The notes under the pieces: generated by a model
What the model was told of the DNA's origin: nothing
Database searches by the model: none
Seen by the model: only the letters and a program-made list of their open reading frames with translations
Part shown: positions 41,453-50,460 of the stretch, in pieces
Layout of the letters: every line of letters begins with the position of its first letter
How positions within the stretch are numbered: the stretch's first letter is position 1
Made by a program: the position numbers and the translations under genes
Origin: Streptomyces albidochromogenes
Lineage (GTDB): Bacteria > Actinomycetota > Actinomycetes > Streptomycetales > Streptomycetaceae
Assembly: GCF_005981925.1 (NCBI RefSeq)
Contig: NZ_VBVX01000006.1
Span: 1 to 54,748, forward strand
Length of the DNA: 54,748 nucleotides
Direction: 5' to 3'

Positions 41453-41965
41453 TCACTCGGAGTTCTTCTGTACCAGGCAGTCGTATCCCAGTTGCATGGC
41501 GTCGGCGACCGCCAGGGCGGTCAGGCCGCCCGTCACGGTGCGCGTGGCACGCGGCCACAGCAGGTGGGCGCCGGCGAGCGTGGTCGTCAGCCAGACGCTC
41601 AGGCAGAACGGGCAGGTGACGAGCTCGCCCACGGTCGACCTGACGTCCCCTCCGCGCGCGCTCTCGCTCACCTCCGCCGGGCCCGTCGCCTTCTCGTAGC
41701 GCGTGAACGGCGCCCGCAGGGGGCTGGTGACGGAGCCCTTGCTGAGCAGTCGGCCCAGCCGGAAGGTGGCCGCCGCCGTGAACAGGACGTCCAACGGGTC
41801 GTGGCGGTCCGGCAGTTTCGCCTTCCGCGCGCCGACCGCCGCGCCCCAGGCCGCTGTGTACGCGCCGAACGCGACCACGGCCCCCAGATGCCCGCCCAGC
41901 CGGCGTTCCTCCTGCGGAGAGTAGGCCCTGCTCGCCCGCCGGAACGCTTCCCTGACCCGTCGCAT
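41453..41965 (-). CDS. DUF1360 domain-containing membrane protein
   Basis: A 170-residue protein. The signature TCPFCLSVWLTTTL, with its paired cysteines followed by Trp, and DVLFTAAATFRLGRLLSKG identify DUF1360. Three or four hydrophobic segments are present, the last being LTALAVADAMQLGYDCL. The function of the family is unknown. The ATG at 41965 (MRRVREAFRRASRAYS) is chosen because the residues further upstream are low-complexity. It probably heads an operon with the 82-residue protein gene. Confidence 0.85.
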   Translation of the reverse strand: MRRVREAFRRASRAYSPQEERRLGGHLGAVVAFGAYTAAWGAAVGARKAKLPDRHDPLDVLFTAAATFRLGRLLSKGSVTSPLRAPFTRYEKATGPAEVSESARGGDVRSTVGELVTCPFCLSVWLTTTLAGAHLLWPRATRTVTGGLTALAVADAMQLGYDCLVQKNSE

Positions 41966-42457
41966 GTTCCTGCCTTCCGTACGCACGCCGTGATCGGCGG
42001 CGTCTTCGCCGCCCGGCGTTGATGGTCGTCTGTGGACGGTGCGTCCAGCGGCCGCCGCACGGCTCCACCCCGCGGGCACGCGACCGGCGAGGTCCCGGCG
42101 ATTCGGTCACGCACCACAGGTAACCGTTCGGCGGGAACGGAAACGACCCGGTCGACGGTTCGGCGGCGGACGGGCCGTTCGAGGAGCGGCGCAGGGGGAG
42201 TGGCCGGGCACGGGCCCGCGCGGTCCGAACATCCGTTCCGAGGTCCGTGTCCCGCGCGTTCACACGATCGAATGCGGCGTCGACCGCGTTGACTTCCGCG
42301 CCTAGTGCAGATTCACTAGACGAACACTGGTGTATGCGCACTATCTTGAGGTAGGAATGCGACAGCTCGCCACAGGGCGCCCGCCCGCGGGAAGGGCTCG
42401 TCGATCGACGCCGCGCCGCTCGGCCGGCCGTGAGCGGCGGGGGAGGTGCGGCCCGCC
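41966..42457. other. intergenic region upstream of the STAS/phosphorelay genes
   Basis: These 492 bases contain no convincing gene. The right part (about 42300-42360) is markedly AT-richer than the rest and holds a perfect inverted repeat, CTAGTG-N6-CACTAG at 42302-42319, followed by ACACTGGTGT and a TATCTT sequence at 42342-42347 that could be a -10 box for the STAS gene. Confidence 0.5.
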
Positions 42458-42811
42458 GTGACCCTGCGCAGATTCGAGTCGTACGCCGTCGCACGGGCCG
42501 GCGTGGCCCGAGTGGCCTTCGGCGGTGAGCTCGACTGGGACAGCGCCCCTTACATCCGCAAGGCGGTCGCGGCCTGCCTGGAGGAGCGGCCGAAGACCTT
42601 GTGTCTCGACCTGTCCGATGTCTCCTTCTGCGACTGCGCCGGAGTCAACGCGCTGCTGGAGGCGCGGATCGCCGTGAGCGCGGCGGGCGCCGGCCTGGTG
42701 GTGGAGGGGATCGGAGCGCAACTGGGACGGCTGCTGGCACTGATCGGGGCGAGTGACGTCCTCACCGGGGAGACCGCGGCGGAGGCGACGGAACCGGCGC
42801 GCCGCGCCTGA
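42458..42811 (+). CDS. STAS-domain protein (anti-sigma factor antagonist-like)
   Basis: A 117-residue STAS protein. It shows the usual beta-alpha pattern with GELDWDSAPYIRKAV and LDLSDVSFCDCAGVNALLEA. In SpoIIAA-type antagonists the loop reads D-S-S-G and the first Ser is phosphorylated by an RsbW-type kinase; here it is D-C-A-G, so neither Ser is present. The protein may therefore be permanently unphosphorylated or regulated differently. GTG 42458 is used, 11 bases after GGGAGG; a GTG at 42446 is too close to that site. It lies 44 bases upstream of a response regulator gene. Confidence 0.82.
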   Translation: MTLRRFESYAVARAGVARVAFGGELDWDSAPYIRKAVAACLEERPKTLCLDLSDVSFCDCAGVNALLEARIAVSAAGAGLVVEGIGAQLGRLLALIGASDVLTGETAAEATEPARRA

Positions 42812-42855
42812 GGAGCGACGGCGGCCGCCGGGCCGCCGCCCGTAACCCTTCTGGC

Positions 42856-43548
42856 ATGATCGTGCAGTCCGCCACCAGCAAGGATGCTCCGATGCCTTCA
42901 CCGCCCCCGCGCGACCGACCGGTCCGGGTTCTGTTGGTCGAGGACCACGACATGGTGGCCGAGGCCATATCCCTGGCCCTGGAACGCTCGCCGGGCCTGG
43001 AGATCGTGGGACGTTCGGCGACCGTGGCCTCGGGGCTGGCAGACGCCGGGCGGCACCGGCCCGACGTCGTGGTGATGGACCGGCGGCTGCCGGACGGTGA
43101 CGGTGTCAGCGCCATCGCGGACCTGGAGGCGCTGGTGCCGCGGGTACGCGTGCTGGTCCTCGCGGGGGAGGCCACCGCGTCGGTCGCGGCACGCGTGGCG
43201 GAGGCGGGCGGAGCCGGTCTGATCCTCAAGGCCGACGGACTGCGCGAGCTGGAGGACGCCGTACGTCGCGTGGCGGCGGGCGAGATGGTGTTCAGCCAGG
43301 ACCTGCTGGGCGACGTGCTGGGGCGGCTGTCCGGCAGGGAGCCGGGACCCGGTGCCAAGCTGACGCCCCGGGAGCGGGAGACACTCGACCTGCTCGGGGA
43401 GGGCTTCACCACCGCGGAGATCAGCGGCCGGCTGGGCGTCGCTCTCAACACGGGACGCAACCACGTCCAGCGGGTGCTGGAGAAGCTGGGGGCCCGCTCC
43501 CAGCTGGAGGCCGTGACGATCGCACGACGCGAAGGGCTCCTCGGGTGA
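42856..43548 (+). CDS. NarL/LuxR-type response regulator
   Basis: A 230-residue response regulator. The receiver has VLLVEDHDMVAEA (acidic pocket), Asp75 in VVMDRRLPDGDG as phosphoacceptor, and the conserved Lys in LILKADG. The C-terminal LuxR helix-turn-helix reads LTPRERETLDLLGEGFTTAE followed by ISGRLGVALNTGRNHV. Its stop codon overlaps the GTG start of the histidine kinase gene by four bases, so the two are translationally coupled and most likely cognate partners. Confidence 0.92.
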   Translation: MIVQSATSKDAPMPSPPPRDRPVRVLLVEDHDMVAEAISLALERSPGLEIVGRSATVASGLADAGRHRPDVVVMDRRLPDGDGVSAIADLEALVPRVRVLVLAGEATASVAARVAEAGGAGLILKADGLRELEDAVRRVAAGEMVFSQDLLGDVLGRLSGREPGPGAKLTPRERETLDLLGEGFTTAEISGRLGVALNTGRNHVQRVLEKLGARSQLEAVTIARREGLLG

Positions 43549-44645
43549 CCCACCAGCCGCCACCGCAGGAGTACGCGCGCAAGCAGACGGGTCCGCTGTC
43601 GGAGGCGGCCTTCACCCTCCTGGTGCAAGGGGTGCTGGACTACGGCATCTTCATGCTCGATCCGCAGGGCTACGTGATCAGCTGGAACGCGGGCGCGGAG
43701 CGGATCAAGGGATACAGCGCCGCCGAGATCCTGGGGCGGCACTTCTCGGTCTTCTACCCGACCGAGGACAAGGAGGCCGGCAAGCCGCAGTGGGAGCTGG
43801 AGACCGCCGTGGCCGACGGCAGGCTGGAGGACGAGGGCTGGCGCCTGCGCGCCGACGGTTCCCGGTTCTGGGCGAACGTCGTGATCACCGCCCTGTGGGG
43901 CGAGAACGGCGAGCTGCGCGGCTTCGGCAAGGTCACCCGTGACATGTCCGAACGCCGGGCCGCGCAGCACGCGCTCAGCGAGCGGCGCCGGTTGTTCGAC
44001 CACCTGGTCCAGGCGCAGGAGACGGAACGCCGCCGCATCGCGTGGGACGTCCACGACGACTCCATCCAGGCCATGGTCGCTGTGGGCATGCGGCTCGAAC
44101 TGCTGGCGGAGCGGGTGCCCGAGTCGTGTGCCGCCGAACTGGAGCGCCTCGAAGCCTCGGTGCGCGGGGCGATCAACCGCCTGCGCAACCTGACGTTCCG
44201 CCTGAACCCGCCCGGCATCGACCGGCACGGGCTGATCGAAGGGCTCTCCAACCACCTCGACGACGTGGTGGGCGCCTGGGGGCTCACCCGTTCGTTCGAG
44301 CACCGGCTGGACAAAGAGCCCACGCCCGAGACGGCCATCACCGTTTTCCGCATCGTCCAGGAGGCGTTGCTGAACGTGCGCAAGCACGCGCACGCGACCG
44401 CGGTGACCCTGCGCGTCGAGTCGGCCGACGGTGGCATCCTGACGCGTGTGATCGACGACGGAACCGGCGCGCCGATGTCGCGCGACGTCGTGCACGAGCA
44501 TTTCGGAATCATCGAGATGCGGGAGAGAGCCGAGACGGCGGGGGGATGGTGGTCGATGCGCAGCGAACCGGGAACGGGGACGACCGTGGAGTTCTGGGTG
44601 CCGAGCCCCGAGCCGACGCCGCCGCTCACGGACGATCTGCCGTGA
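43545..44645 (+). CDS. PAS-domain sensor histidine kinase (HisKA_3/NarX type)
   Basis: A 366-residue cytoplasmic kinase. A PAS domain (about residues 25-140) has the motif GIFMLDPQGYVISWNAGAER and ends in the PAC segment GELRGFGKVTRDMSERR. The HisKA_3 dimerisation helix has RIAWDVHDDSIQAMVAVGM, with His170 as phosphorylation site. The catalytic domain has the N-box FRIVQEALLNVRKHAHAT, and FGIIEMRERAE in place of a canonical G1 box. There is no membrane segment, so it senses an internal cue, for example redox, light or a ligand in the PAS pocket. Four-base overlaps couple it to response regulator genes on both sides. Confidence 0.92.
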   Translation: MTHQPPPQEYARKQTGPLSEAAFTLLVQGVLDYGIFMLDPQGYVISWNAGAERIKGYSAAEILGRHFSVFYPTEDKEAGKPQWELETAVADGRLEDEGWRLRADGSRFWANVVITALWGENGELRGFGKVTRDMSERRAAQHALSERRRLFDHLVQAQETERRRIAWDVHDDSIQAMVAVGMRLELLAERVPESCAAELERLEASVRGAINRLRNLTFRLNPPGIDRHGLIEGLSNHLDDVVGAWGLTRSFEHRLDKEPTPETAITVFRIVQEALLNVRKHAHATAVTLRVESADGGILTRVIDDGTGAPMSRDVVHEHFGIIEMRERAETAGGWWSMRSEPGTGTTVEFWVPSPEPTPPLTDDLP

Positions 44646-45040
44646 CCGCGCGGCCGTCGGGCGACTCCACCGGTTCGCCGTGGCGTGTGATCCTCTGCGA
44701 CGACAACCCGATGCTCCTGGAAGCCCTGTGCGAGGTCGTGACGGCACAGCCCGACCTGGAGGTCGTGGGCACCGCACTCAACGCCGATCAGGCGATCGCA
44801 CTCGCTCGCCGCCACGAACCGGACCTCGTGGTCCTCGACGTCCGGTTCCCCGGCGGCGGCCACTTCGTCGCCAAGGAGATCGCACGCTGCTCGCCGGACA
44901 GCCGCGTCGTGGCGTTCTCCGCGTACGGCGACAAGGGCTCCGTCGACGAGATGCGGAACGCCGGCGTCGCGGAGTACGTACTCAAGGGCGCCACCAACCG
45001 GGAGTTCCTGGCGGCTCTGCGCCGGGTGGCGAGCCCCTAG
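44642..45040 (+). CDS. single-domain response regulator (receiver only)
   Basis: A 132-residue receiver with no output domain. The acidic pocket VILCDDNPML, phosphoacceptor Asp66 in VVLDVRFPGGG, Ser in VVAFSAYGD and Lys in YVLKGAT are all present. The GTG at 44642 overlaps the kinase stop codon by four bases. Receiver-only proteins act as phosphate sinks, phosphorelay intermediates or protein-binding switches. Being fed by the same kinase as the upstream LuxR-type regulator makes a competing sink or branch plausible. Confidence 0.88.
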   Translation: MTARPSGDSTGSPWRVILCDDNPMLLEALCEVVTAQPDLEVVGTALNADQAIALARRHEPDLVVLDVRFPGGGHFVAKEIARCSPDSRVVAFSAYGDKGSVDEMRNAGVAEYVLKGATNREFLAALRRVASP

Positions 45041-45154
45041 GCGATCGCCCGTCGCGCACGCGGACACGCTGTGCCCGTCACGACCGGGTGGCAGGAGCGG
45101 CGCCCCCGTGCTCTGCTCGGACCGACGGGCGAAACCACCGGGCAAAGGGGAGCC

Positions 45155-45499
45155 GTGACCGCGAAGGATGCCACTCGGCAGGAGACCATCTCCGAGTTCC
45201 GGGACACGGTGAACCTCACCGCCGCCGAACTGGAGCGCTGGCTGGAGAGCGACGAGTCGCGCGGCGTCGGCCAGAAGAAGGACGGCGACGACGAGAGCGT
45301 CGGTCACGAGTCGGGCCGACGCATCGTCGAACTGCTCCGCACCAAGGAGTCGGAACTCGACGACGACGACGTCGCCCACATGCGCAAGGTCGTCGGCTAT
45401 GTCCGGCGCCATCTCGCCCAGCGTCCCGACGGAGACGTCGCACAAAGCCCGTGGCGGTACTCCCTCAAGAACTGGGGCCACGACCCGCAGAAGAAGTGA
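45155..45499 (+). CDS. DUF3140 protein
   Basis: A 114-residue hydrophilic, acidic protein. ELERWLESDESRGVGQKK, ESVGHESGRRIVELLRTKE, DDDDVAHMRKVVGYVRRHL and the C-terminal WRYSLKNWGHDP match DUF3140, a small family found near DNA-end or stress genes; its function is unknown. The GTG at 45155 (TAKDATRQE) is preceded by AAAGGGGAG. It lies 114 bases after the receiver gene and may belong to the same transcript. Confidence 0.85.
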   Translation: MTAKDATRQETISEFRDTVNLTAAELERWLESDESRGVGQKKDGDDESVGHESGRRIVELLRTKESELDDDDVAHMRKVVGYVRRHLAQRPDGDVAQSPWRYSLKNWGHDPQKK

Positions 45500-45526
45500 C
45501 CGCCGCGCGGCCTACGACCGGCCGGT

Positions 45527-45709
45527 CTACGCGCCGGTGGAGGATTCCGTGCCGCGGTCTTCCGACCGGTCCGCGGAATCGACGACGTCCGCACTGCTGA
45601 GGGCGTCGTCATGGGTGGACGCCTCGGCGGAGGAGGGCGCGGGGCTGAGGGCGGCGATCGCCGCCCCCACCGCGAGGGACGCGACGGCGAGCATGCTGCG
45701 CTTCTTCAT
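45527..45709 (-). CDS. small secreted acidic peptide
   Basis: A 60-residue protein with a clear signal peptide: MKKRSMLAVASLAVGAAIAA followed by LSPAPSSAEA, with likely cleavage after SSA. The mature 32 or so residues are rich in Ser, Asp and Thr with no cysteines. GGGGAG lies upstream of the ATG at 45709. It converges with the DUF3140 gene. Function unknown; it could also be a spurious short frame, but the signal peptide argues otherwise. Confidence 0.6.
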   Translation of the reverse strand: MKKRSMLAVASLAVGAAIAALSPAPSSAEASTHDDALSSADVVDSADRSEDRGTESSTGA

Positions 45710-45839
45710 ACCCGGTTCAACTCCCCGGCCCGGCCGGGGTCACGCCGCGGACCGCTCGAACGTACGTCGCCCTACGGTCCGGCCCCGGCCACGGGCCCGC
45801 ACGGCCGGCGCCCCGGGACGCTCGCCGACGGGCGCCGGA

Positions 45840-48569
45840 TCACGTCCGGGCCATGAGCCGCAGCATCGCCGTGTCGTACCGCGCCCGCAGGCCCACGTCC
45901 TCCGACACCCGCAGCAGCGCGCCCAGCGCCCGTACCGCGCCCTCGTCGTAGCCGGACGACTCCGCCTCGCGGGCCGCGTCCTCGAGGCGGCGTACCCCCT
46001 CGGCCTCGTCGCCCATCCCCAGCAGCGCCTCGCCCGCCACCGTGAGCAACAGCGTGCGGGACGCCGCCGACGCGTCCGGGGCGCCGTCCAGCGCGAGCGC
46101 GTCGACGGACGTGCCGAGGGCCGCCCGCCACTGCCCGGCGGCCAGCCGGTGCCGGGCGAGGTGGTACAGGGCCAGCCGCTCGGTGTGCGGGGCGCCGGCC
46201 TCGCGGGCCAGCAGGGCCGCCCGCTCGCACCCCTCGGCCGCCTCCTGGGGGCTGCCGAGCGCCGCCTGGGCCAGCGAGAGGTTGACCAGCGCGGTCGCCT
46301 CGCCGCGCCGGTCGTCCGCCCGGGCGGCCAGTGCCGGGGCGGCCTCCAGATGGTCCAACGCCTCCTCGGTCCGGCCCTCTTCGGTCAGGACCCATCCGAG
46401 CAGGGCCCGCACCCGCGACTCGGCGCGCTCGTCGCCATCGGCCCGGGCGGCTTCGAGGGCGGTCTCCAGCAGCGGAGACCAGCCGTCGAGCACCCGCCAC
46501 ACCATCTGCGGCCACTGGGCCAGCACGACGCGCCACGTCCTGCCGTGCAGTCCGGCGGCGCGGGCCGCGGCCGCCGCCAGGGCGAGGTCGTCGCGCTCGG
46601 CCGCGTACCAGGCCATGGCCCGGTCCCGGTCCGGGAACTCCCGTACCGCCTTCGGCGCACGGAAGTCGGCGGGCAGCTCGAAGCAGGGCTCGTCGCCCGG
46701 TTCCGCCGCGCCGGCCGCGGCCAGGGCGGTGGCCACGCTGTGGTCGAGCACCCGGACCAGCGCGTCGGGGCCGGCGTCCAGACCGCGCGCGTACAGCCGT
46801 ACGAGATCGTGCAGGGTCCAGCGGCCGGGCGCGGTACGGGTGACCAGGTGCGCCGCGGTCAGCTTGTCGAGGGCCGCCTCGGCCGTGACCGGGTCCGTCC
46901 CGGCCAGGGCGGCCGCCGTGTACCGGTCCACGCGCGTGCCCGGGTGGCGGCCGAGATGCGCGAAGTGGTGCGCCACGTCCTCGGGCAGCCGGCGCACGGT
47001 GAGCCGCAGCGCCGCCCGTACGCCCGTGTCCTCCACGTCCAGCAGGCTCAGGCGGCGCGACTCGTCCGACAGTTCGGCGGTCATCGCGCTCAGGGACCAG
47101 TCCGGCTGATCGGCGAGCCGGGCGGCCGCCACCCGCAGCGCGAGGGGCAGCCCGCCGCACAGCTCGGCGAGGCGCCGGGCGGCCACCGCCTCCGCCAGGA
47201 CCCGCTCCTCGCCGAGCACCGCGGCGAGCAGGGCCGTGCCGTCCTCAGGTTCGAGTACGTCCACGGGGACCGGACGGGCGGCGTCGGACGCGATCAGCCC
47301 GCGCAGCCGGTACCGGCTGGTCACCACGGTCACGCAGCGGGCGCCGCCCGGCAGCAGCTCCCTGACCTGATCGGAGCCGCGGGCGTTGTCCAGTACGACG
47401 AGGAGCCGGCGGCCGGCGGCGAGGGACCGGAACAGCGCGGACGCGCCGGTCGTGGTCTCGGGGACACGGCGCGGAGCGACCCCCAGGGCCAGCAGGAACT
47501 CGCGCAGCACTTCGAGGTGGGCCGGCTCGCCGGTGTCGCTGAACCCGCGCAGATCGGCGTAGAGCAGGCCGCCGGGGAACGCGGCGCGGTTGCGGTGGGC
47601 CCAGTGCACGACGAGCGCCGTCTTGCCCACGCCCGCGGGCCCGGTGACCAGGCAGACCGGTGCTTCGCCGGCCGCCGCCCGGGACAGCGCGGTGAGTTCG
47701 GCCGCGCGCCCGTGGAACCCGCGCGGCACACGGGGCAGCAGGTCGGCCGTGCCGGCGGTCGGGGCGGCGGACGGCCCGTGGGCGGCGGTGGGCACGGCCG
47801 GCGGCGCGGGCGCCTCCTCGGCCTCGTCGCCCTCTCCGCGCAGCGCCACCGCGTAGGCGTCGGCCAGCTCCCGGCCCGGGTCCACCCCGAGTTCGTCCGC
47901 GAGCAGCCGCCGGGTGCGGTGGAACCAGTCGAGCGCCTCGGAGCGCCGCCCCGCCCGCTGGAGCGCCCGCATGAGCGCGGCGGACAGCGATTCGCGCAGC
48001 GGATGGTTACCGGCCTCGGCGCGCAGCACCGCCGCCGCGCGGGCGTGCTCGCCCAGCCGTGCGTACGCCGAGGCCAGTGACTCCACGGTGGTTAGCCGGA
48101 GTTCCTCCAGCGCGTGCGCGGCGGCCTGCAGCGGCGGGCTCGGATACGCGCCGGTCAGCGCGGGCCCCTGCCACAGCGACAGCGCCTCCTGGTACATCGC
48201 CACGGCGTCCGCCGGCGGGCGCCGGCCACGCGCCAGCGTCACGAGCTCCTCGAAGCGGTGGGCGTCCAGCAGGGTCTCCGGCATCCGCAGAACGTACGCG
48301 GCTCCCTGGGTGACCAGTTCCACGCCGTACATCCCGGCGTCGGCGCCGGCGAACAGCACGCGCAGGCGCGACACATGGCCCTGGATGACGCTGCGGGCGC
48401 GCGGCGGCGGTTCGCAGTCCCACAGGGACCGCGTCAACTGCTCCAGCGGAACGGGGCAGTTGGGCCTCAGCAGGAGTGCGGCGAGGAGGCTGCGCCGCTT
48501 GGCGGGGCCGAGCGGCAGTTCGCCGGCCTCGGTGGCGACACAGACCGCTCCGAGCAGCCGGAACTCCAC
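45840..48569 (-). CDS. AfsR/SARP family transcriptional regulator (large)
   Basis: A 909-residue AfsR-like activator. It starts MEFRLLGAVCVATEAGE with the OmpR-like winged helix (about 1-90), then the BTAD domain (about 95-245, LDAHRFEELVTLARG). Next is an NB-ARC ATPase from about residue 300 with VTGPAGVGKTALVVHW (Walker A), LLVVLDNA (Walker B) and GLPLALRVAAARLA (GLPL motif), and finally a TPR-like C-terminus. GTG 48569 is chosen because AAGGAG lies eight bases upstream and the N-terminus is then that of typical SARPs. SARPs activate antibiotic clusters. It is divergent from a P450 gene; short CGGT repeats with 9-base spacing lie in the shared region. Confidence 0.9.
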   Translation of the reverse strand: MEFRLLGAVCVATEAGELPLGPAKRRSLLAALLLRPNCPVPLEQLTRSLWDCEPPPRARSVIQGHVSRLRVLFAGADAGMYGVELVTQGAAYVLRMPETLLDAHRFEELVTLARGRRPPADAVAMYQEALSLWQGPALTGAYPSPPLQAAAHALEELRLTTVESLASAYARLGEHARAAAVLRAEAGNHPLRESLSAALMRALQRAGRRSEALDWFHRTRRLLADELGVDPGRELADAYAVALRGEGDEAEEAPAPPAVPTAAHGPSAAPTAGTADLLPRVPRGFHGRAAELTALSRAAAGEAPVCLVTGPAGVGKTALVVHWAHRNRAAFPGGLLYADLRGFSDTGEPAHLEVLREFLLALGVAPRRVPETTTGASALFRSLAAGRRLLVVLDNARGSDQVRELLPGGARCVTVVTSRYRLRGLIASDAARPVPVDVLEPEDGTALLAAVLGEERVLAEAVAARRLAELCGGLPLALRVAAARLADQPDWSLSAMTAELSDESRRLSLLDVEDTGVRAALRLTVRRLPEDVAHHFAHLGRHPGTRVDRYTAAALAGTDPVTAEAALDKLTAAHLVTRTAPGRWTLHDLVRLYARGLDAGPDALVRVLDHSVATALAAAGAAEPGDEPCFELPADFRAPKAVREFPDRDRAMAWYAAERDDLALAAAAARAAGLHGRTWRVVLAQWPQMVWRVLDGWSPLLETALEAARADGDERAESRVRALLGWVLTEEGRTEEALDHLEAAPALAARADDRRGEATALVNLSLAQAALGSPQEAAEGCERAALLAREAGAPHTERLALYHLARHRLAAGQWRAALGTSVDALALDGAPDASAASRTLLLTVAGEALLGMGDEAEGVRRLEDAAREAESSGYDEGAVRALGALLRVSEDVGLRARYDTAMLRLMART

Positions 48570-48608
48570 TGGCACAACTCCTTCGGGGGAAAGATCCAGG
48601 TTAACGGA

Positions 48609-48630
48609 CGGTTCCGACGGTCCCGGCGGT
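48609..48630. promoter_or_regulatory. CGGT direct repeats upstream of the SARP gene
   Basis: CGGT occurs at 48609, 48618 and 48627 with exact 9-base spacing (CGGTTCCGA, CGGTCCCGG, CGGTCGGCC), 40-60 bases upstream of the SARP start in the region shared with the P450 gene. SARPs bind short direct repeats, but usually with about 11- or 22-base spacing, so the assignment is tentative. Confidence 0.3.
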
Positions 48631-48846
48631 CGGCCGCCCGCCTGGCCGAAAAGGGTCTCAGCGGTCCGCGGGCCACTCGGCCGGCACAGAAACTGCCCCG
48701 CCGTGTTCCGGATATCGAACGAGTCGCGGGGGTAGGCCGGTCGAGGGGCGGAGGGGCCCATTCCACCGGGTGCCGGCCGCCTCACCCCTGTGCTTTTCGC
48801 CGGTCACCGGGCCGGCCACCGCGAACGAACCTTCTGGAGCCAGCAG

Positions 48847-50094
48847 ATGAAACACGAGACCCGCCCCGTCGTCATCGACCCCTCCGGTGCCGACATCCAC
48901 GCAGAGGGAGCCCGTATCCGCGAACAGGGACCGGTGGCGCTGGTGGAGCTGCCCGGCGGAGTGATGGCATGGGCGGCCGGCGATCACGCGTTACTCAAGG
49001 AACTGCTCACCGACCCCCGGGTCTCGAAGGACCCCCGCCGGCACTGGCCCGCGTGGATCGACGGGGACATAACGCCGGACTGGCCGCTGTTCACCTGGGT
49101 GGCCGTGACCAACATGTTCACCGCGTACGGAAGCGACCACAGGCGCCTGCGGAAGCTGGTCTCCACGGCGTTCACCGCGCGCGCCACCGAGGCCCTGCGC
49201 CCCCGGATCGAGCGGATGACCGCCGACCTGCTCGACGGCCTCGCCGCGACACCCGAGGGGCAGGTGGTGGACCTGCGCGAGGAGTACTGCTACCCGATAC
49301 CCATCCAGGTGATCTGCGAGCTGTTCGGCGTCGATGACGAAGGGACGCGCAAGGAGCTGCGCCGGCTGGTGGACAGCATCTTCAACACCGCCGCCACGCC
49401 CGAGGAGGCGGCCGCCACCTTCCGGGGCATCCACCAGGTGCTCTGCGACCTCGTCGCCCTCAAGCGGGAAACCCCGGGCGACGACATGACCAGCGTCCTC
49501 ATCGCGGCCCGCGAGGAGGACGGCGAGCGGCTCACCGAAGCCGAACTGGTCGACACCCTGCTCCTGGTGATCAGCGCCGGGCACGAGACGACGGTCAACC
49601 TGCTGGACAACGCCATCCACGCCCTGCTGACCCACCCCGAGCAGCTCGCCCTGGTCCGCGCGGGCCGGGCCACCTGGAACGACGTGATCGAGGAGACGCT
49701 GCGCGTCCAGGCGCCGGTGGCCAGCCTGCCGTTGCGCTACGCGGTGGAGGACATCGAGGCCGGGGGCGTGACCATCGAGCGGGGCGACGCGATCCTCGCC
49801 GCGTACGCCGCCGCCGGGCGCAACCCCGCGCACCACGGCGACGACGCGGACCGCTTCGACGTCACCCGGGTGAACAAGGAACATCTCGCGTTCGGACACG
49901 GCGTCCACTTCTGCCTGGGAGCGCCACTGGCCCGGCTCGAAGCACAGATCGCGCTGCCCGCCCTCTTCGAGCGCTTCCCCGGTCTGGTGCCGGCCGTGCC
50001 GGCACAGGGGCTGCGGCCGGTGGCGTCGTTCATCTCCAACGGCCACCGCACCCTCCCGGCCCGCCTGACCGGCGGAACGCGCCAGGCCGGCTGA
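48847..50094 (+). CDS. cytochrome P450 monooxygenase
   Basis: A 415-residue soluble bacterial P450. The I-helix [18 protein letters not shown] carries the oxygen-activating Thr, EETLRVQAP the ExxR, and [17 protein letters not shown] the haem ligand Cys356. The overall pattern is like CYP107/CYP105-type enzymes of secondary metabolism; the substrate is unknown. The ATG at 48847 follows TTCTGGAG. Residue 49 is encoded by TTA (48991-48993), so translation should need the bldA tRNA, linking it to development. It is divergent from the SARP gene, its likely regulator. No ferredoxin gene is adjacent. Confidence 0.93.
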   Translation: MKHETRPVVIDPSGADIHAEGARIREQGPVALVELPGGVMAWAAGDHALLKELLTDPRVSKDPRRHWPAWIDGDITPDWPLFTWVAVTNMFTAYGSDHRRLRKLVSTAFTARATEALRPRIERMTADLLDGLAATPEGQVVDLREEYCYPIPIQVICELFGVDDEGTRKELRRLVDSIFNTAATPEEAAATFRGIHQVLCDLVALKRETPGDDMTSVLIAAREEDGERLTEAELVDTLLLVISAGHETTVNLLDNAIHALLTHPEQLALVRAGRATWNDVIEETLRVQAPVASLPLRYAVEDIEAGGVTIERGDAILAAYAAAGRNPAHHGDDADRFDVTRVNKEHLAFGHGVHFCLGAPLARLEAQIALPALFERFPGLVPAVPAQGLRPVASFISNGHRTLPARLTGGTRQAG

Positions 50095-50460
50095 CCCCGG
50101 CCGCGGCCCGCCGGGCGCGGGGGAGGGCTGCCGGGAAGCACCTCAGCCACGGCGAAGGGCGGGCCGCCGTCCGGGCAGCGGCCCGGACGCGGTGGCCGGC
50201 CGTGCCGGAGCCCGGACGGGCCTTGCCGGGGGCCCGGGCCGACGCACGCCGCTCGCCGCTGGCCGCTCGCGGCTCGCGGCGAGGACAGGTGAGGGAGACC
50301 GGTGATTCCACCGATGCCCCCGCGCCGGACGTACGGCGACAGTGGCACCCGCCAGCCAAAACGGCGGTGCCCGCCCCCCCCGTACGACCAGACGCAGTCC
50401 TCGCGAAGAGCGCCGCGTCGGGCCCGGCGGCCCCGCCACGACCGAGAGGACGACTCAGTC
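50095..50460. other. intergenic region before the polyesterase gene
   Basis: These 366 bases show no believable gene; the frames through it are Arg/Pro-rich. An imperfect hairpin, GGCACCCGCC paired with GGCGGTGCC around about ten bases, lies at about 50344-50371, upstream of the polyesterase start, and could be a regulatory site. A run of nine C residues is at 50373-50381. Confidence 0.5.

Noticed and set aside
45723..45739. CCCCGGCC-C-GGCCGGGG as terminator of the SARP gene
   Set aside because: It lies more than 100 bases beyond the SARP stop and overlaps the ribosome-binding region of the small secreted peptide gene, so its role is too uncertain to list.
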